Shown here one piece after another: positions 24,507 to 35,864 of a stretch of DNA of 64,000 nucleotides. Every line of letters begins with the position of its first letter. The stretch's first letter is position 1. The notes under the pieces are model-generated. The model did no database searches and was not told the DNA's origin. It was given only the letters and a program-made list of their open reading frames with translations. The stretch is from Glutinoglossum americanum (taxonomy: Eukaryota; Ascomycota; Geoglossomycetes; Geoglossales; Geoglossaceae): contig JAGHQL010000050.1 in NCBI GenBank assembly GCA_020080175.1, positions 62,001-126,000 on the forward strand, in the 5' to 3' direction. The position numbers and the translations under genes are program-made.

Positions 24507-25739
24507 GGGTGTGCTTTCGGTGCTGGGAGTTCCAGGAAATCCCAGTTGAGGCTCTTCGGGCGCCAAGAAACATACCTCTGCCCGAATCCGGAGGGCGAGC
24601 AATGCCGCCCTGTGCTCGCGCGAGCGGGGTGAGCCAGTGCTGCGCAGGCAGTCGCCTCGATCAGTTCATCAACCAAGACTCTGTTCTAGCTAATTACATC
24701 GTTCACTCTGCCTTGCGTGCTGCTGCCGACCCGGCAGTGTCTCTACGTACGCCCATGGAGGCTAGGAGCACTCCACCCAAAGTTAGAGTCTGCAATGGAT
24801 GTTGGTGATGATTCAGTTATGCACTTGACGACAAAACAGTTTGTATCACAGCCAGCATTTCTGGGCAGGAAGATAACATGGAAGGCTGGTGTCTCTGCTA
24901 CTTAGTATATTTAAAGGGTATCCTTGCTTTCTATGATTATCGAGCCCCTCGTTTCGTCTCAGAAATAAAACTGGTACTTCTTAGACGTAAGCTTCTAGAC
25001 TGGAATAAATTGACATGGGGTAGCTCACTGAGGCACCGTTCACAGAAATTCCCCCACATCTCCCAGCTCTCTTCACCTCCCTCATGCTCTTCTTCAAGAA
25101 TAGAGATATTGAAACATGGCTTCCTTTGACATTTCGCATTCTCAATATAATGGATGATAGTAAGCGTACATATATGAAAATACTACTAAGCAGAGCTGAC
25201 TATGTGACTTAAGGCTACGACAAACGATCCTAGTCATCTGAAGAATCATTACTATTTAGTGACGATGTCATCCTGAAAGTTGACTTGCCCTTGAGAGGGA
25301 AGCTCCAACAAGGATGACGGCCGTACAATAGTAGAAGCCATCAGAAATTGTACCAAGCATTGCTGCTTTGTAATTGATGGGTTCTCCCATTTATTTTCCG
25401 ACCTTGTCTCGAAGACTCTATAGAACTTTTGTAGAGTCTTAAACAGATGCCCTGGTAAGAAGTCTAACAGACCAAAGCAGTCTCACTTATTGCATTGCAT
25501 CAACTTCCTACGAGCGCATCTCTGTGATTTTATGCTGATGAATCGTGTCTGAAGTGAAGAGGCAAAAGAACTAACGAATGAAACTACCGTATGAAAATGA
25601 AATTGCACTGCCAATCTTGTCTCGGTGACCACCTCAAATCGGGAAAGGAAAGAATGCAAGTCAGAATTATAGCCCTCGAGCATCGTTCTCTTAAAAATTC
25701 TTCCGACTCGATCGCCATTCAAGTCTAATTCCCATTGGA
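24507..25739. other. Intergenic between BRX1 and WW-domain gene
   Basis: BRX1 promoter side and the 3' side of the WW-domain gene. No gene recognised. A 52-base imperfect hairpin lies at 25267-25318 (listed separately). Confidence 0.5.
25267..25318. repeat. Imperfect RNA-like hairpin
   Basis: Arms pair in three blocks: GTCATCCT (25267-25274) with AGGATGAC (25311-25318), GTTG (25279-25282) with CAAC (25306-25309), and CTT-CCCT (25284-25291, one bulged G) with AGGGAAG (25296-25302), closed by the loop TGAG. That is 19 pairs in 52 bases. It could be a small-RNA precursor, a 3'-end signal or a remnant of an inverted-repeat element. Function unknown. Confidence 0.55.
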
Positions 25740-28529
25740 CTAACGCGACCCTTGCTGCCACCCTTGGGTAGTGGGTGGGTATCCGCCAGGCCCCCCAGGC
25801 CCACCAGGTATCGTAGAGCCGTAACCTCCCTGCTGTGGTGGCTGCGGCTGCCCGTACCCACCGGGTCCACCAGGTCCGCCGGGTCCACTAGGTCCACCAG
25901 GCCCACCAGGCCCACCAGGCCCACCGCTGGTCGAACTAGGCGTTGTAGACCCATAGCCCCCCTGCGGCGGCTGTCCGTACCCTCCGGGCCCGGTAGGTCC
26001 AGTAGGACCCGGCTTGCCACCCGGTGAATACTGGCCATACGCCTGCTGTGTGCCCGGGCCTGAGCCTTGGCCTTGGCCAGGGCCTTGACCTTGTGCTTGG
26101 CCAGGGCCTTGACCTTGTGCTTGGCCAGGGCCTTGACCTTGTGCTTGGCCAGGGCCTTGNNNNNNNNNNGGCCTTGACCTTGTGCTTGGCCAGGGCCTTG
26201 ACCTTGTGCTTGGCCAGGGCCTTGGCTCGGAGATGAGTACTGGCCACCAGTCGGACCCCCCTGAAGCGGCGGCGGCGGTGGGTAGCTGTCGTATCTGCTG
26301 CCCTGTTGTGATGGCGGGTAGTTGCCATGGGGGGGTGATGGGTGGGGTTGCGAGTGGGGCTGCGATTGGCCATATGGCGAAGGAGGGCCACCTTGAGGTG
26401 GAGGAGGGTAAGACTGGTTGGGATTGGAAGGCTTCTGCCCATAGGGAGCGGTTTGTCCCGGGGGCGGGGGAGCAGATGCGCTGTACGATTGTTGGCTGTA
26501 TGGTGGTTGATTCTGCCCCTGTGGTGGCTGCTGACCGTATGGTGGTTGAGCCTGTCCCTGTGGTGGAGTCGGAGTCGGCTGGCCGTACGATAGCGGGCGT
26601 CCTTGCCCTTGCGGCGGGGAGTTTTGACCATAGGGTGGGTGGGGCTGTCCTGGTGGTGGAGGCTGTTGGTTGTATTGCGGACTCTGTCCCGGTGGTGGGG
26701 GGTAGGACTGGTTGGGTGGCGGCTGTTGGCCGTATGGCTGATTCTGTCCCGGTGGTGGGGGAAAGGACTGGTTGGGTGGCGGCTGTTGGCCGTATGGCTG
26801 GTTCTGCCCCGGTGGTGGGGGGTAAGATTGGCTAGGTGGAGGTTGCTGCCCATGTGGTGGGTTCTGACTTGGCGGCGGGGGGAATGACTGTCCATACGAA
26901 TGCGGCTGCCCCGGGGGTGGAGGAAAGTTTTGTTGGCCTGGCTGAGGCGGCTGACCTGGTTGACCTGGCTGGCTAGACTGGCCGTAAGCAACCGCACCTA
27001 CGGCCCCGTAGCCTGGTGTGCTACCTTGGTTAGGGGATAAACCGTAGCCTTGGCTAGGTTGTTGGCCATACTGTTGCCCAGGAGCGTTTGGCCCACTTTG
27101 TCCGTATGATGGGGTATTTCCAGGTTGGCCATGTTGGCCGGGGGCGTTTGGTCCACTTTGCCCGTACGATGGGGCATTTCCAGGTTGGCCAGGTTGGCCA
27201 GGTTGACCAGGGGCGTTTGGTCCACTCTGTCCATATGATGGAGTATTCCCAGGTTGACCAGGAGCTCCCGGCTGGCCAGGGGTCCCATATCCTTGCGGGC
27301 CAGATGGGTTGTACTGGTTCTGTTGTCCATACGGTGTGGTAGGGTTCGGTGAAGAGCCCGGCTGGCCCGGCTGGCCTGGCTGGCCCGGTTGGTACTGCGC
27401 TGGGGGAGCTTGGCCTGTATAACCACCCTGACCAGGCGGCTGGCTAGAGGAGTAACCGTAGTCGTTTGGTTTAGTTTGCCCGTGTTGCTGAGAGTAAAAT
27501 ATCAGTGCATGTGTACAATAGCAAAAACTCCGTCATTGAAAGAACATCGAGCAAGGAGCATACCGACGACCCGAAGAGCGAGCCAGCAAGTCCTCCCAAC
27601 AGGCCACCCGCTCCTGGTTGCTGCGAATGGCCACCAGAAGACGAGCCATGCCCCCCAGAGCCCGATTGCCCTTGAGGCTTACCCGCATGGAGCAAGTTCC
27701 CCGCAAGCTGTCCAACCAAACCACCACTCCCGTGCGACCCGCCTTGAGATCCTCCATGCGAACCTCCGCCCGACCCTCCGCTTAGAAAACTGCTAGCAAG
27801 GCCTCCCAAACCGCTCTGCTTCTGGGGCTTCCCATGACTGCCTAGTAGAAGATTTGTTGCCAGTCCCTTATACACCGCCTCAACCGTCAGCTTCTGCATC
27901 CAACTCTGCCACACCAACAAGGGCACTCACGCCAAGGCCTCCAGCCCTCGTACTGCTATACTCCTCCGTAGAGCCATCCGCAGCCCTCATCCCCCCTTCT
28001 GTCTCCGGCGGTTGCGAGTATGGGCCCGTCTGCGGCTGCGGGGTCGCTTCGGGGGTTGGCACCGTAGGGGCGGGGTGTTTCGGCACCTCCCACTGCGATA
28101 CGCCGGTGCTGAGCTGCACAAAGTAATATTTACGAGAGATGCCATCCCATTGCGCGATCCTGAGAGATTTCCGGTGAAGTTAGTACGAGAAGGCGCCGAG
28201 AGGTTGGTGGAAGGAAAAAAAAAACATCACGGTCATGTCAACAACTGCACATCACCGCACCGACCCAAAAAAAAAAAAGACCCCTCAGACGGAACCCATC
28301 AAAACAGACACGCTCCTAACGCCGACAGCTATGAGATCCCACTGTGCAAATGTCCATGCGAACGTACGAGCACACGGGCATACAAAGTTTTCCCTCCCCG
28401 TAAAAGTGAAGCGCAGGAAAGTGAGAGTGGGGTAAAAACATACCAACCCTCTGGCAACTGCGGAGGAGATTCAGTTGGCCCCTCCTGATTCTGCGGCGTG
28501 GGCGGCTGCGCAGGCTTCGTGTCCGCCAT
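25740..28529 (-). CDS. WW-domain protein with Gly/His- and Pro/Gly/Gln/Tyr-rich low-complexity tail
   Basis: Exons on the minus strand: 28529-28444, 28159-27931, 27893-27564 and 27487-25740. The N-terminus (MADTKPAQPPTPQ) leads into one WW domain split by the first intron, LPEGW then IAQWDGISRKYYFVQ and VSQWEVPK. WW domains bind Pro-rich peptides such as PPxY. Then come a Gly/Ser/His-rich segment (GGLASSFLSGGSGGGSHGG) and a tail of about 580 residues of YGQ, PPPPGQ, PGQPGQ, GPGQAQGQ and GGPGGP repeats. The last exon contains a 10-N gap at 26160-26169. With 10 Ns the frame breaks; with 17 bases, the smallest number the surrounding 24-base repeat implies, the coding length is a multiple of three. 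The 37-base intron at 27930-27894 is unusually short. I do not recognise the exact ortholog. Confidence 0.75.
26081..26217 (-). repeat. 24-base coding minisatellite
   Basis: Units begin at 26081, 26105, 26129, 26153 (interrupted by Ns), 26170 and 26194. The visible units are identical and encode GQAQGQGP on the minus strand inside the WW-domain gene. Identical tandem copies next to a gap suggest the array is longer than shown. Confidence 0.95.
26160..26169. other. Assembly gap (10 Ns)
   Basis: The only run of N in the window. It sits inside the 24-base repeat. Repeat phase implies a true missing length of 17 + 24k bases, so 10 is a placeholder. Confidence 0.95.
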
Positions 28530-28690
28530 CGTTCTCTTCCTCTGTCTTCAGTCGCGTACGGATGCCAACGAGAGAGGATCAGAGCCGTTTCGCTGTCGTT
28601 GTTTTTGTTGGCTGCTTGGACGTTTGGGGAGAGCGAGTAAATTGCTTAGTGGCGGGTGTGGAGACGGTTGCGCGCTGTGCGGTGCGCAGT

Positions 28691-28726
28691 GTGCAGCGTG
28701 CAACGTGCAGAGTGCAACGTGCAGCG
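28691..28726. repeat. 14-base tandem repeat
   Basis: Two and a half copies of GTGCAGCGTGCAAC with one or two changes, about 165 bases upstream of the WW-gene start codon. Possibly promoter-associated. Confidence 0.7.
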
Positions 28727-29065
28727 TATGGTTTATATTTATGTGAGGGAATTTCTCTCGATTGGAGAACAATCGGTGTGGACTGGGGTGTACTGGTGGC
28801 GATGGATGATACTACTACGCGCAGGCGGTAGAAGGGGATAACGATGCGAGGATGGGTGAGATGCGACCCAACTCTAACTGAGGTGCATATTGTGCATTCG
28901 TATCCGCCCTTTTCTTCTTTTCTTTTTCGCCGGAACACCCTTCGACTCTTCTGCGTGAGTGGGTGGTGTAGGAGTTGTGGTGGTGGGCAGATGGAAGGAA
29001 TATTTATTATGATCCCCGGGTGTTCGTTGGTTGGCGGTCGGAGGCCTGAAGCGCCTGAAGCGGGG

Positions 29066-29108
29066 GAGTCTGACGCTTGGGAGTCTGACGCTTGGGAGTC
29101 TGACGCTT
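29066..29108. repeat. 15-base tandem repeat
   Basis: Two full copies and one near-complete copy of GAGTCTGACGCTTGG. Confidence 0.85.
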
Positions 29109-29889
29109 CCTTTCCTTCTTTTCAGCCAAACCTGCAAACACGGCTAACGCAAACATGGCTAACGCGCTCGCAGGTTAACGTGCTAACGTGCTAAAGTGCT
29201 TCCCCTTCCCCCTGCCAACGCCAGCTTCACAGCCGCTCACCGTTCTGGCTGCAGCGTCGAGCAGAGCTGAAGCTGTGGAGACTGTGGAGACTGTGCCACG
29301 CGCTATTGGTCCCACCCACGCCACAGCATCATCACTATCGTGGCTGTGCAATCGCCAATTCGCTTTCTAACTCTCTCTCGGTCTTCCAGCCCCTCCCCGA
29401 CTTCCGCTCAAACTTCCTTCGATGCTGCAGTGACACCCATGCAGCGCAGGCTGCGGATGCCATCGATTCCGTTTCCCTTCTCTCCTTCGTGCCGCTCTAC
29501 GGAACATCTCTGGACCGAGACGAGAAACCTTCGGGGTGGTGATCCCCCCCGATAAGGGAAGATAAACCTTCCTGAGTCTAGAGAGGTTCTTTCACTTTAT
29601 TGGCTCGCGGCTGGAGAGTTGTGTAGTACAAAATGGGCATTCGTTGTTATCTTAGCGGGAATCTGTTGTTGTATGCAAGCATGTTGTGTTGTACGGTACA
29701 TGCTTGGAGGGCAAACCTCTCTACCCATAGTGTGTGCGCGACAACTAAAGCAAAGAAATTCCCAAGAGCTATCGAACAAGAAAGAAGAAAAAATTGCAAT
29801 GCCTGGTATCCCACCTTGTTCCCAATCTATAGTTGCTTATTCCCTCTGCCTTGTAAGATACGATTTAATGTAGCACGCGCGAATTCTTG

Positions 29890-32800
29890 TTAGTAATCTG
29901 CCAACCTCAGCTTTCTCCCAACGTTCCTCCTGACTGTGCCCACAGCCTTCTCGTTCGGGTTGTCAATATCCTCGCTGCTCCTGAGTGCCTGGAGTAGCAT
30001 GCCCGCATCGAAGAAGCCATCTAAAAAAAGGCAACGAAATGGGAAACGATCAGTATCTATGCTTTATGCTAAGACAGAAATGCATGCTAGGAGATAGTGC
30101 GGACAACACAGAATGCGATCGGAAGGGTGGGGTTTCGGTGGTGGTGGAGTGCGTCGAGGAAGAGGAAGAGGAGGAGGAAGACGAGGAAAAGGAACAACGA
30201 GGGTAGGGAGAGGAAGGGGGAGTGGCAGCAACAGGAGCTGCGGCGGCAGCGGCAACGCTAGCGCCGCCGGGGGAAGCTGATGGGGTAAATATGGGCAGAA
30301 ATGAAGACGCCTTGCATAAACAACGATGACCCGGGGGATTAGGGGTGGGTGTCGTACATCCTCCAAGCATGTCTTCTTCGGTCTCCGAGGGAGAATCATC
30401 TGGCATCCGGTTCCTACCGATGACGCCAGGAATCACCCTTCCACGGCTCTTCGCGTGCCCGCCGCTCAAGTGCGGACGTTCTTCGGCCTCGCGAGCCCGG
30501 CTAGTATTGGGCGAAGTGGCGCGGTGTTGTGTTTGGCGCAGTAGATAGCGGATCTCCTGGAAGTAGTTCTCCAGCGTGTTGACGAAGCGGTTGGTCTGTC
30601 TGTGTTTCGAGGAAGCACAAATGGATACGGACTCGTCTTTGATGATATAACCAATGCCGAAGCCATCACCTGACGTCGGGCCAAAACCAAACTGCCTCAG
30701 GGAAGGGTTGCCGCAATTAGATGTCGATAGGATGGTGTTGTTTATCTTGTCCCAGCCAGCGTCCGCGAATAGAGCAGGCATTGTGTGGGTTGTAGGCCTG
30801 CTGGGTGTGTTCCCGGGTTGCAACCCATGCAATCCATCATCAGGAAGGCCTAGCGCCTGGCCAGGGTTATGAGAGCCGGGCTCAGGCTCATCTTCAACCG
30901 CGCTTGAATAACCATTTGAGCTCATCCCATTACTACTTGCTGCTTCCGCACCTTCGTCGTCTAGCGCTCTCTGCCACACACAAAAAAGTGCGTAGAGGTG
31001 GCGATCATGCCCGAGCCCTTTCGCGCATTCTTTAATATTAGCGGAGTGTTTCTGGCAAGCTATCTTCAAAGCATCCACCTTCTCCTTCGGGGGCACATCA
31101 GCCCAGAACTTCTTGACAAACCTGACTGATTCTTCAGTGACCGAGCGGACAGCCTCTGTTCGGCCGTGAAGGAAGACCTTGGTCATGGCAGGCTCATATG
31201 TGCACTCGACTCGTCCGTAAAGACCATAGTATGCAGCTTGATATGCCATTTGCACAAATGCATCTGGGGAAAATCCCATGGAGGTGATGAAGTTCTTGCC
31301 GTAACCCGAAAACTCCAGAGTCTGGAACTCGTTCTGATTAATGAGGTCCGCCAACCTGGTCTCCGCAAATCGTAAGGCTGTGTTTAGTTCCGGGATCATG
31401 GTCCACTCGAGCTTGTGCGGGGTGGTGCTAACGTCTCCAAAACTGGTGAGATCTCTCTTCGACGGATCAGGGCTTGCAGATGCCCACATAGTCGGTGCCT
31501 GGCCATTAATCGTCCGGGCAAACCGTAGGATTGTATCCGTGTAGACATCGCTGGCCATCCGCAGAACCGTATGCCCATCCACACCGGTATGCTCAAAATT
31601 TATTCCAGCGCTGCCGTTGTTGCAGACGATGATTTGCAGTTTGTCATACCAACGATTCGTGCAAGTCCCAACTTGAACACCATCGACCACCTCGCTTGTT
31701 CCGCAGAGCATGTTCATGCACAGGTCAGCTCCGGTCTGCGGCGAGGCATAATCCAGACAAAGTATGAACAACGAAGAGTCGACGATCGCGAGGCATTCAG
31801 CATTGTTAGAGCCCTCCTCCCTCGTGAGGACATCTCTTAAACTGGCCCATACTTTTCGGTTCTCCGTGCTCAGCACACCTAGCGCGCCCTTTGCGGCTTC
31901 TTTGATAGGTGTCTTCTGCGCATCTTCTACGATTGCCTGAAGATTTAGGGCTACATCCTTCTCGGACATGATAAGGTCTGAGTTGTCATCCAAGACGTCG
32001 AACCAGTAGAACTGACCGCGACACATTACTACAAGATGCTTCGAGGTCGGGTCTTGATGGATCTGGCAGCCGTTCTCCGTCGGTACTCTTGCCGTGCCGA
32101 AGATGCGAGAGTACTGATACATACAGAGTGGTTGCCCACGTACGGTATCCGGGGGTAGCTCTTCCTTTCGGATAGCTCGGACAAAAGATAGAGCGGAGAT
32201 GACGAGGGAGGCGGCTCGTGTGACTTGGTTATTCCTAGCTGGCGTGGGGTCATCTTCAAGGAGAAAGCTACGTTTATGTTAGATATGAGCGAGGCCTATG
32301 ATAGCGGGCAATGGCATACAATGGATTGAGATTTAGGACGACAGCTGTGAGATCGTCAGCATGTCTACCGGGGGGGATACATCCTTTCTAGCAAGCTTTG
32401 ACTTACGATTGTCGAAATTAAGATATGAATCGTACCCTAACGTAACCCGTTAGCTGCTGCGCTCTATACCCGCTGACAGCATAAACAAAATTGGGCTCCA
32501 AAGGCTCCAACCATTCACGGAGGCGATACTTACAGAACTGCTCGATATAACTTGTTTTGCTACCGGCATATTTCTTCAACCTCTCTTGTAACTCCGGGCC
32601 CTCGGATCTCAAGAACGCCTGTACTGCAGCAGCGGACTCCTCTTGCTCTCGACCCGACTGCAGCGGTTGTAAGGCCTCCAAGTATTTCCTACATGACGAC
32701 TCAAGATCTGGTATAGGCAGCTTTGGGAGCCGATCTTCATGAGCAAATGTGATCCCGGGCCGATGAGTCTGCCCGTAGTAGGATATAGGATCTCGAAGGG

Positions 32801-32951
32801 TTGCGGGAAAAGAGTTTGCAGTATTCTGTGCGGATGAATCTGAGGGATTGTTTTCTGAGCCGGCGGCGGCGGTTGACGCCAACGCGGCTGGCGCCAATGC
32901 CGCCATGGACTGGTTTAGAGACTGGGACATTGCGAATGTACGAACTGGCAT
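29890..32951 (-). CDS. Carnitine O-acyltransferase, Yat1/Yat2-like
   Basis: Moves acetyl (or short acyl) groups between CoA and carnitine, feeding acetyl units from peroxisome and cytosol to mitochondria. Exons on the minus strand: 32951-32534, 32436-32407, 32344-32320, 32267-30358 and 30020-29890, giving 837 residues. Family blocks in order: LPKLPIPDLESSCRKYLEAL near residue 60, YIEQFWYDSYLNFDNPVV across three short exons, NPFFLLEDDPTPARNNQVTR, MYQYSRIFGTARVPTENGC, the catalytic His in INFEHTGVDGH (about residue 384) and the carnitine-binding STS near 669. An acidic Ser/Gly-rich insert of some 60 residues precedes STS, as in Yat2-type proteins. The C-terminus (ADY) is not a peroxisomal signal and the N-terminus is only weakly presequence-like, so a cytosolic form is favoured. 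The last intron is long, 337 bases. Confidence 0.9.
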
Positions 32952-34354
32952 GGCAGGCAAAAAGGTACGGTGTCAGCTCAGCTTCCATGTGGTAAGAACG
33001 TATAGCAAGTCTTGGTAGTGAGAGGTGACCCTAGAGCGACTAGCAAGCTTTCCAGAATTAAACACTGAAGAAGGAAGTGGTTCTTAAGATGATTGAGATA
33101 GCCACTGTACTAAAACATGAAAGGGGTGCGGGCCAAAACCAGCGGTGAGTCCCCCACGGCCATTTTTGTAAATATAAGCAACATATGAATCAGGAGGTGG
33201 TCACAGCCCTCCGAATAACGGATAGATAACCGGAGCACTAGTAGATCCCGGGTTGGAGGATCGTCGTAACACGGGTGCGTGGAATCTGAGCTGCAAAGGC
33301 TTGGCTATGTATCGTACAAAACAGATATCAACTGACCAGATAATTTCTCAGTGAAAATATGGCTAAGCAAGTAGCTAACCTAACAACGTCTCAGGGGGGA
33401 ATCCCTGGATCAGTAGTCAGTACCTCAATTACCACATAACCCGACTATAGAGAGGAGAGGGTGTGAGATCAATCCAACTGAGTGTCAATTAATCCCTAAC
33501 GAGCTATACAAGTGAGCCCACCGTTTCAGTGGAGCAGAATAAAAAGTCCTCCCTGGTAAGACCTGGTAAGGGCTCACACTCGGTCGAGAGGGATGTGAGG
33601 GGTTATTCAAGAAAATCTGCTCTCAGTGATCAGTACCCTCTTCGAAAGTATGCCAGAGCGAAACCCTCTCCGGTGGTGGGGGGGGACGGAAGAGAGTGGG
33701 GTGAGCTTCGCGGCTCCGCGTATGACAGACGGACGAGAGGATGCTTTATTTGGGGGATCTGCTTGAATCAGTCAGCGATGGTGTCGCTTCCGCAAGCCTT
33801 AGAATGAACGGTAAGGGCTACATATATGGTTCCTTGTTTGGTATGCTAAGGGTTGCAAAACCCCGGCTTGTCGGCACCGTGACGATGACGGTCTTTGCGG
33901 ATCAAAGGGACGGGAGTGCAAGAGTGGGATGAGACCTTGGTGATATACGCCACTGCTCGCCGGAATCGGGAGATGTTGGTAGTGGCAAGGTTGGCTTTGT
34001 TGGTAGACATTTTTGACGTTTTGGTAGAGGTCCGGCATCACCCTCGCGCATGACCTCACAAGCATAGCCATGGCAGCGCATGACGGGCCAACGGAAGACG
34101 CCTCGCTTACCGCGAACCGACGCGTAAATGGGAAATATTTGAAATTCGGTTTATTCGGATATTTCGGCTAATTAATAGCTATGGGGGAAGTGTGTGGTGT
34201 TGCTTAATTTGACCTTTGGTCCGCAAAATGCCATCGAGAGTGGCTTGACTTGTTCCTTTCATTGCTACTACTGTACATCATCCGTGAACATGTACATATC
34301 ATGTACACACACGCACACAAATAATGCAGTCCCAAGTGTCGGAGCAGTATAGCT
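32952..34354. other. Intergenic between carnitine acyltransferase and MFS gene
   Basis: Acyltransferase promoter and MFS 3' side. No gene recognised. Short frames near 33529-33932 lack any family pattern. Confidence 0.5.
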
Positions 34355-35864
34355 CTAGAGCTCTTTTGCTTCCTTGTTCTCCTTGGGCGCCTTCCTCTCC
34401 GTTCCGGGAGGGGACCTTAGGCTGCCAAAAACAAGTGCAGAAACGCCCAGCATGCCCATTCCGCCGATAGAGTAAGCAACCTCTCGGCCCGCCCACCAGT
34501 AGAGGGTGCAAAAGATTAGTGGTCCTAAGGCTCGCCCAGCTTGACCTGTCATCCGTAGGAGGTTAGCGACCGACCCACGGCCCACCCAATGTGAGAAAAT
34601 ACAAGGGATGACGTACCCCAGCTTCTGTGATTCCCTAACTTCCCTCCTCTTTCCTTGACACCAGCCTCAAAACTAGCTAAGCTTGTTAAACCGGTCACGA
34701 CCGTTGCGCTGGTCACGGCTAACAGTGCCGCGGCAGCGTAGAGCATGCCCTGCGTTTGGACGCGAGCAAGCAAGAAGAAGCTCGCTGCACAGCTCACCAC
34801 CCCCGTCTGTACAACCCTGAGCGGGGGGGAGCGGCGTGTAAAGGAGCCTTGAAGTATGGATGCGGTAAGCCCAACGAAGCCTAGTAGACGTCCAGACTGG
34901 GAGGAGCCGTATGCAAAGAGGTCATAGGTCATGAATGGGAGGGAAAACTCCATGCCGGAAAATATAAGGAGGAAGACGAAATGAGTGAAGTATAGCGTGA
35001 GGAGACTATTGGTGCGGGCACCCGGGCTCACCGCCTTGCCAGCCTTCAACTTGGCAGGAGCGCTACCGTTCTGCGGTGATTGGGAAGACATCGGCAGGGT
35101 CTCCGGCAAGTACAGATATAGAAATAGCGTCTCAGCGACCAGGAGAAACAGGGAAAACCCTGCTGCCGTGGCAAATGGGTTGGCAGATACAGTCGTCACA
35201 TTTGAGAGAGCCGCTCCCAGCGCGGGACCCAAAGTGAAAGCCACTGAGAAACACACTCCGACCATAGCCATTGTGCTTCCACGGGATTTCTCATCGCTGA
35301 CATCTGTCGCAATAGCCATGGCCAATTGCACATTGCCTTCGCTCAGCCCGCCGACAACTCTACTTGCTAGGAAAGTTCGGAAATCAACCGCAGCAACCCA
35401 CAGTGCCACCGAGAGTATGTTGCCCACCATCGACCATAGCAACGCGGTTCTTCGTCCATGTCTATCAGAGAGCTTGCCGATGATAGGTGACGCGATGGCC
35501 TGAAGGAAAGAGAAGAGGGAACCGAGTGCGCCGCCAAGCAGGACAATATCGTAGTGGTCGCTAATGGGGCGTGCGAACGAGTTCTTATATGTATTGAGGT
35601 ATGCTAGTACCCGGTTTAAAGCAGAATTAGAGCTCCCGCCAGCAGCCTCGAGGCTGCGGTAGAACTCGAGGAGTTTTGGGAATAATGGAAGGATAAATGT
35701 GAACGAGATCTGGATTTGTCCTTCGTGTCAGCCCAGGAGGTTATTGGAATCACCAGAATGGCGACTGACGGGGTGCGGCAACGCACTAGATCTAGCAAGA
35801 GCGAGATGAACAACACCGTGAGGATCTTCTTCCTCTCCTGAGGTGATATCGTTACAGCCGCCAT
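34355..35864 (-). CDS. Major facilitator superfamily transporter (drug:H+ / TetA-like)
   Basis: Proton-linked carrier in the MFS. Exons on the minus strand: 35864-35787, 35709-34617 and 34545-34355, giving 453 residues. The motif A loop GKLSDRHGRRTALL is near residue 110, and about twelve hydrophobic segments are visible. A long hydrophilic central loop (SSQSPQNGSAPAKLKAGK) separates the two halves. The end is a short charged tail (KAPKENKEAKEL). The pattern resembles the fungal tetracycline-efflux-like group that includes yeast YCR023C, whose substrates are unknown. There is no cluster around it to hint at a substrate. Confidence 0.85.

Larger units (their letters stand above)
28530..29889. 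other. Intergenic between WW-domain gene and carnitine acyltransferase
   Basis: Contains the WW gene promoter and the 3' end of the acyltransferase gene. Two short tandem repeats are present (28691-28726 and 29066-29108). No further gene recognised. Confidence 0.5.

Noticed and set aside
26182-26887. Plus-strand open frames with Gly/Val/Trp-rich text across the WW-domain gene
   Set aside because: They are the antisense reading of Pro/Gln/Tyr-rich repeats. Intron structure and the WW domain place the gene on the minus strand.
30050-30357. Ala/Ser-rich C-terminal extension of the carnitine acyltransferase
   Set aside because: It is best explained as intron sequence. Splicing 30357-30021 joins LGG to YGFFDAGMLLQAL, the conserved family end.
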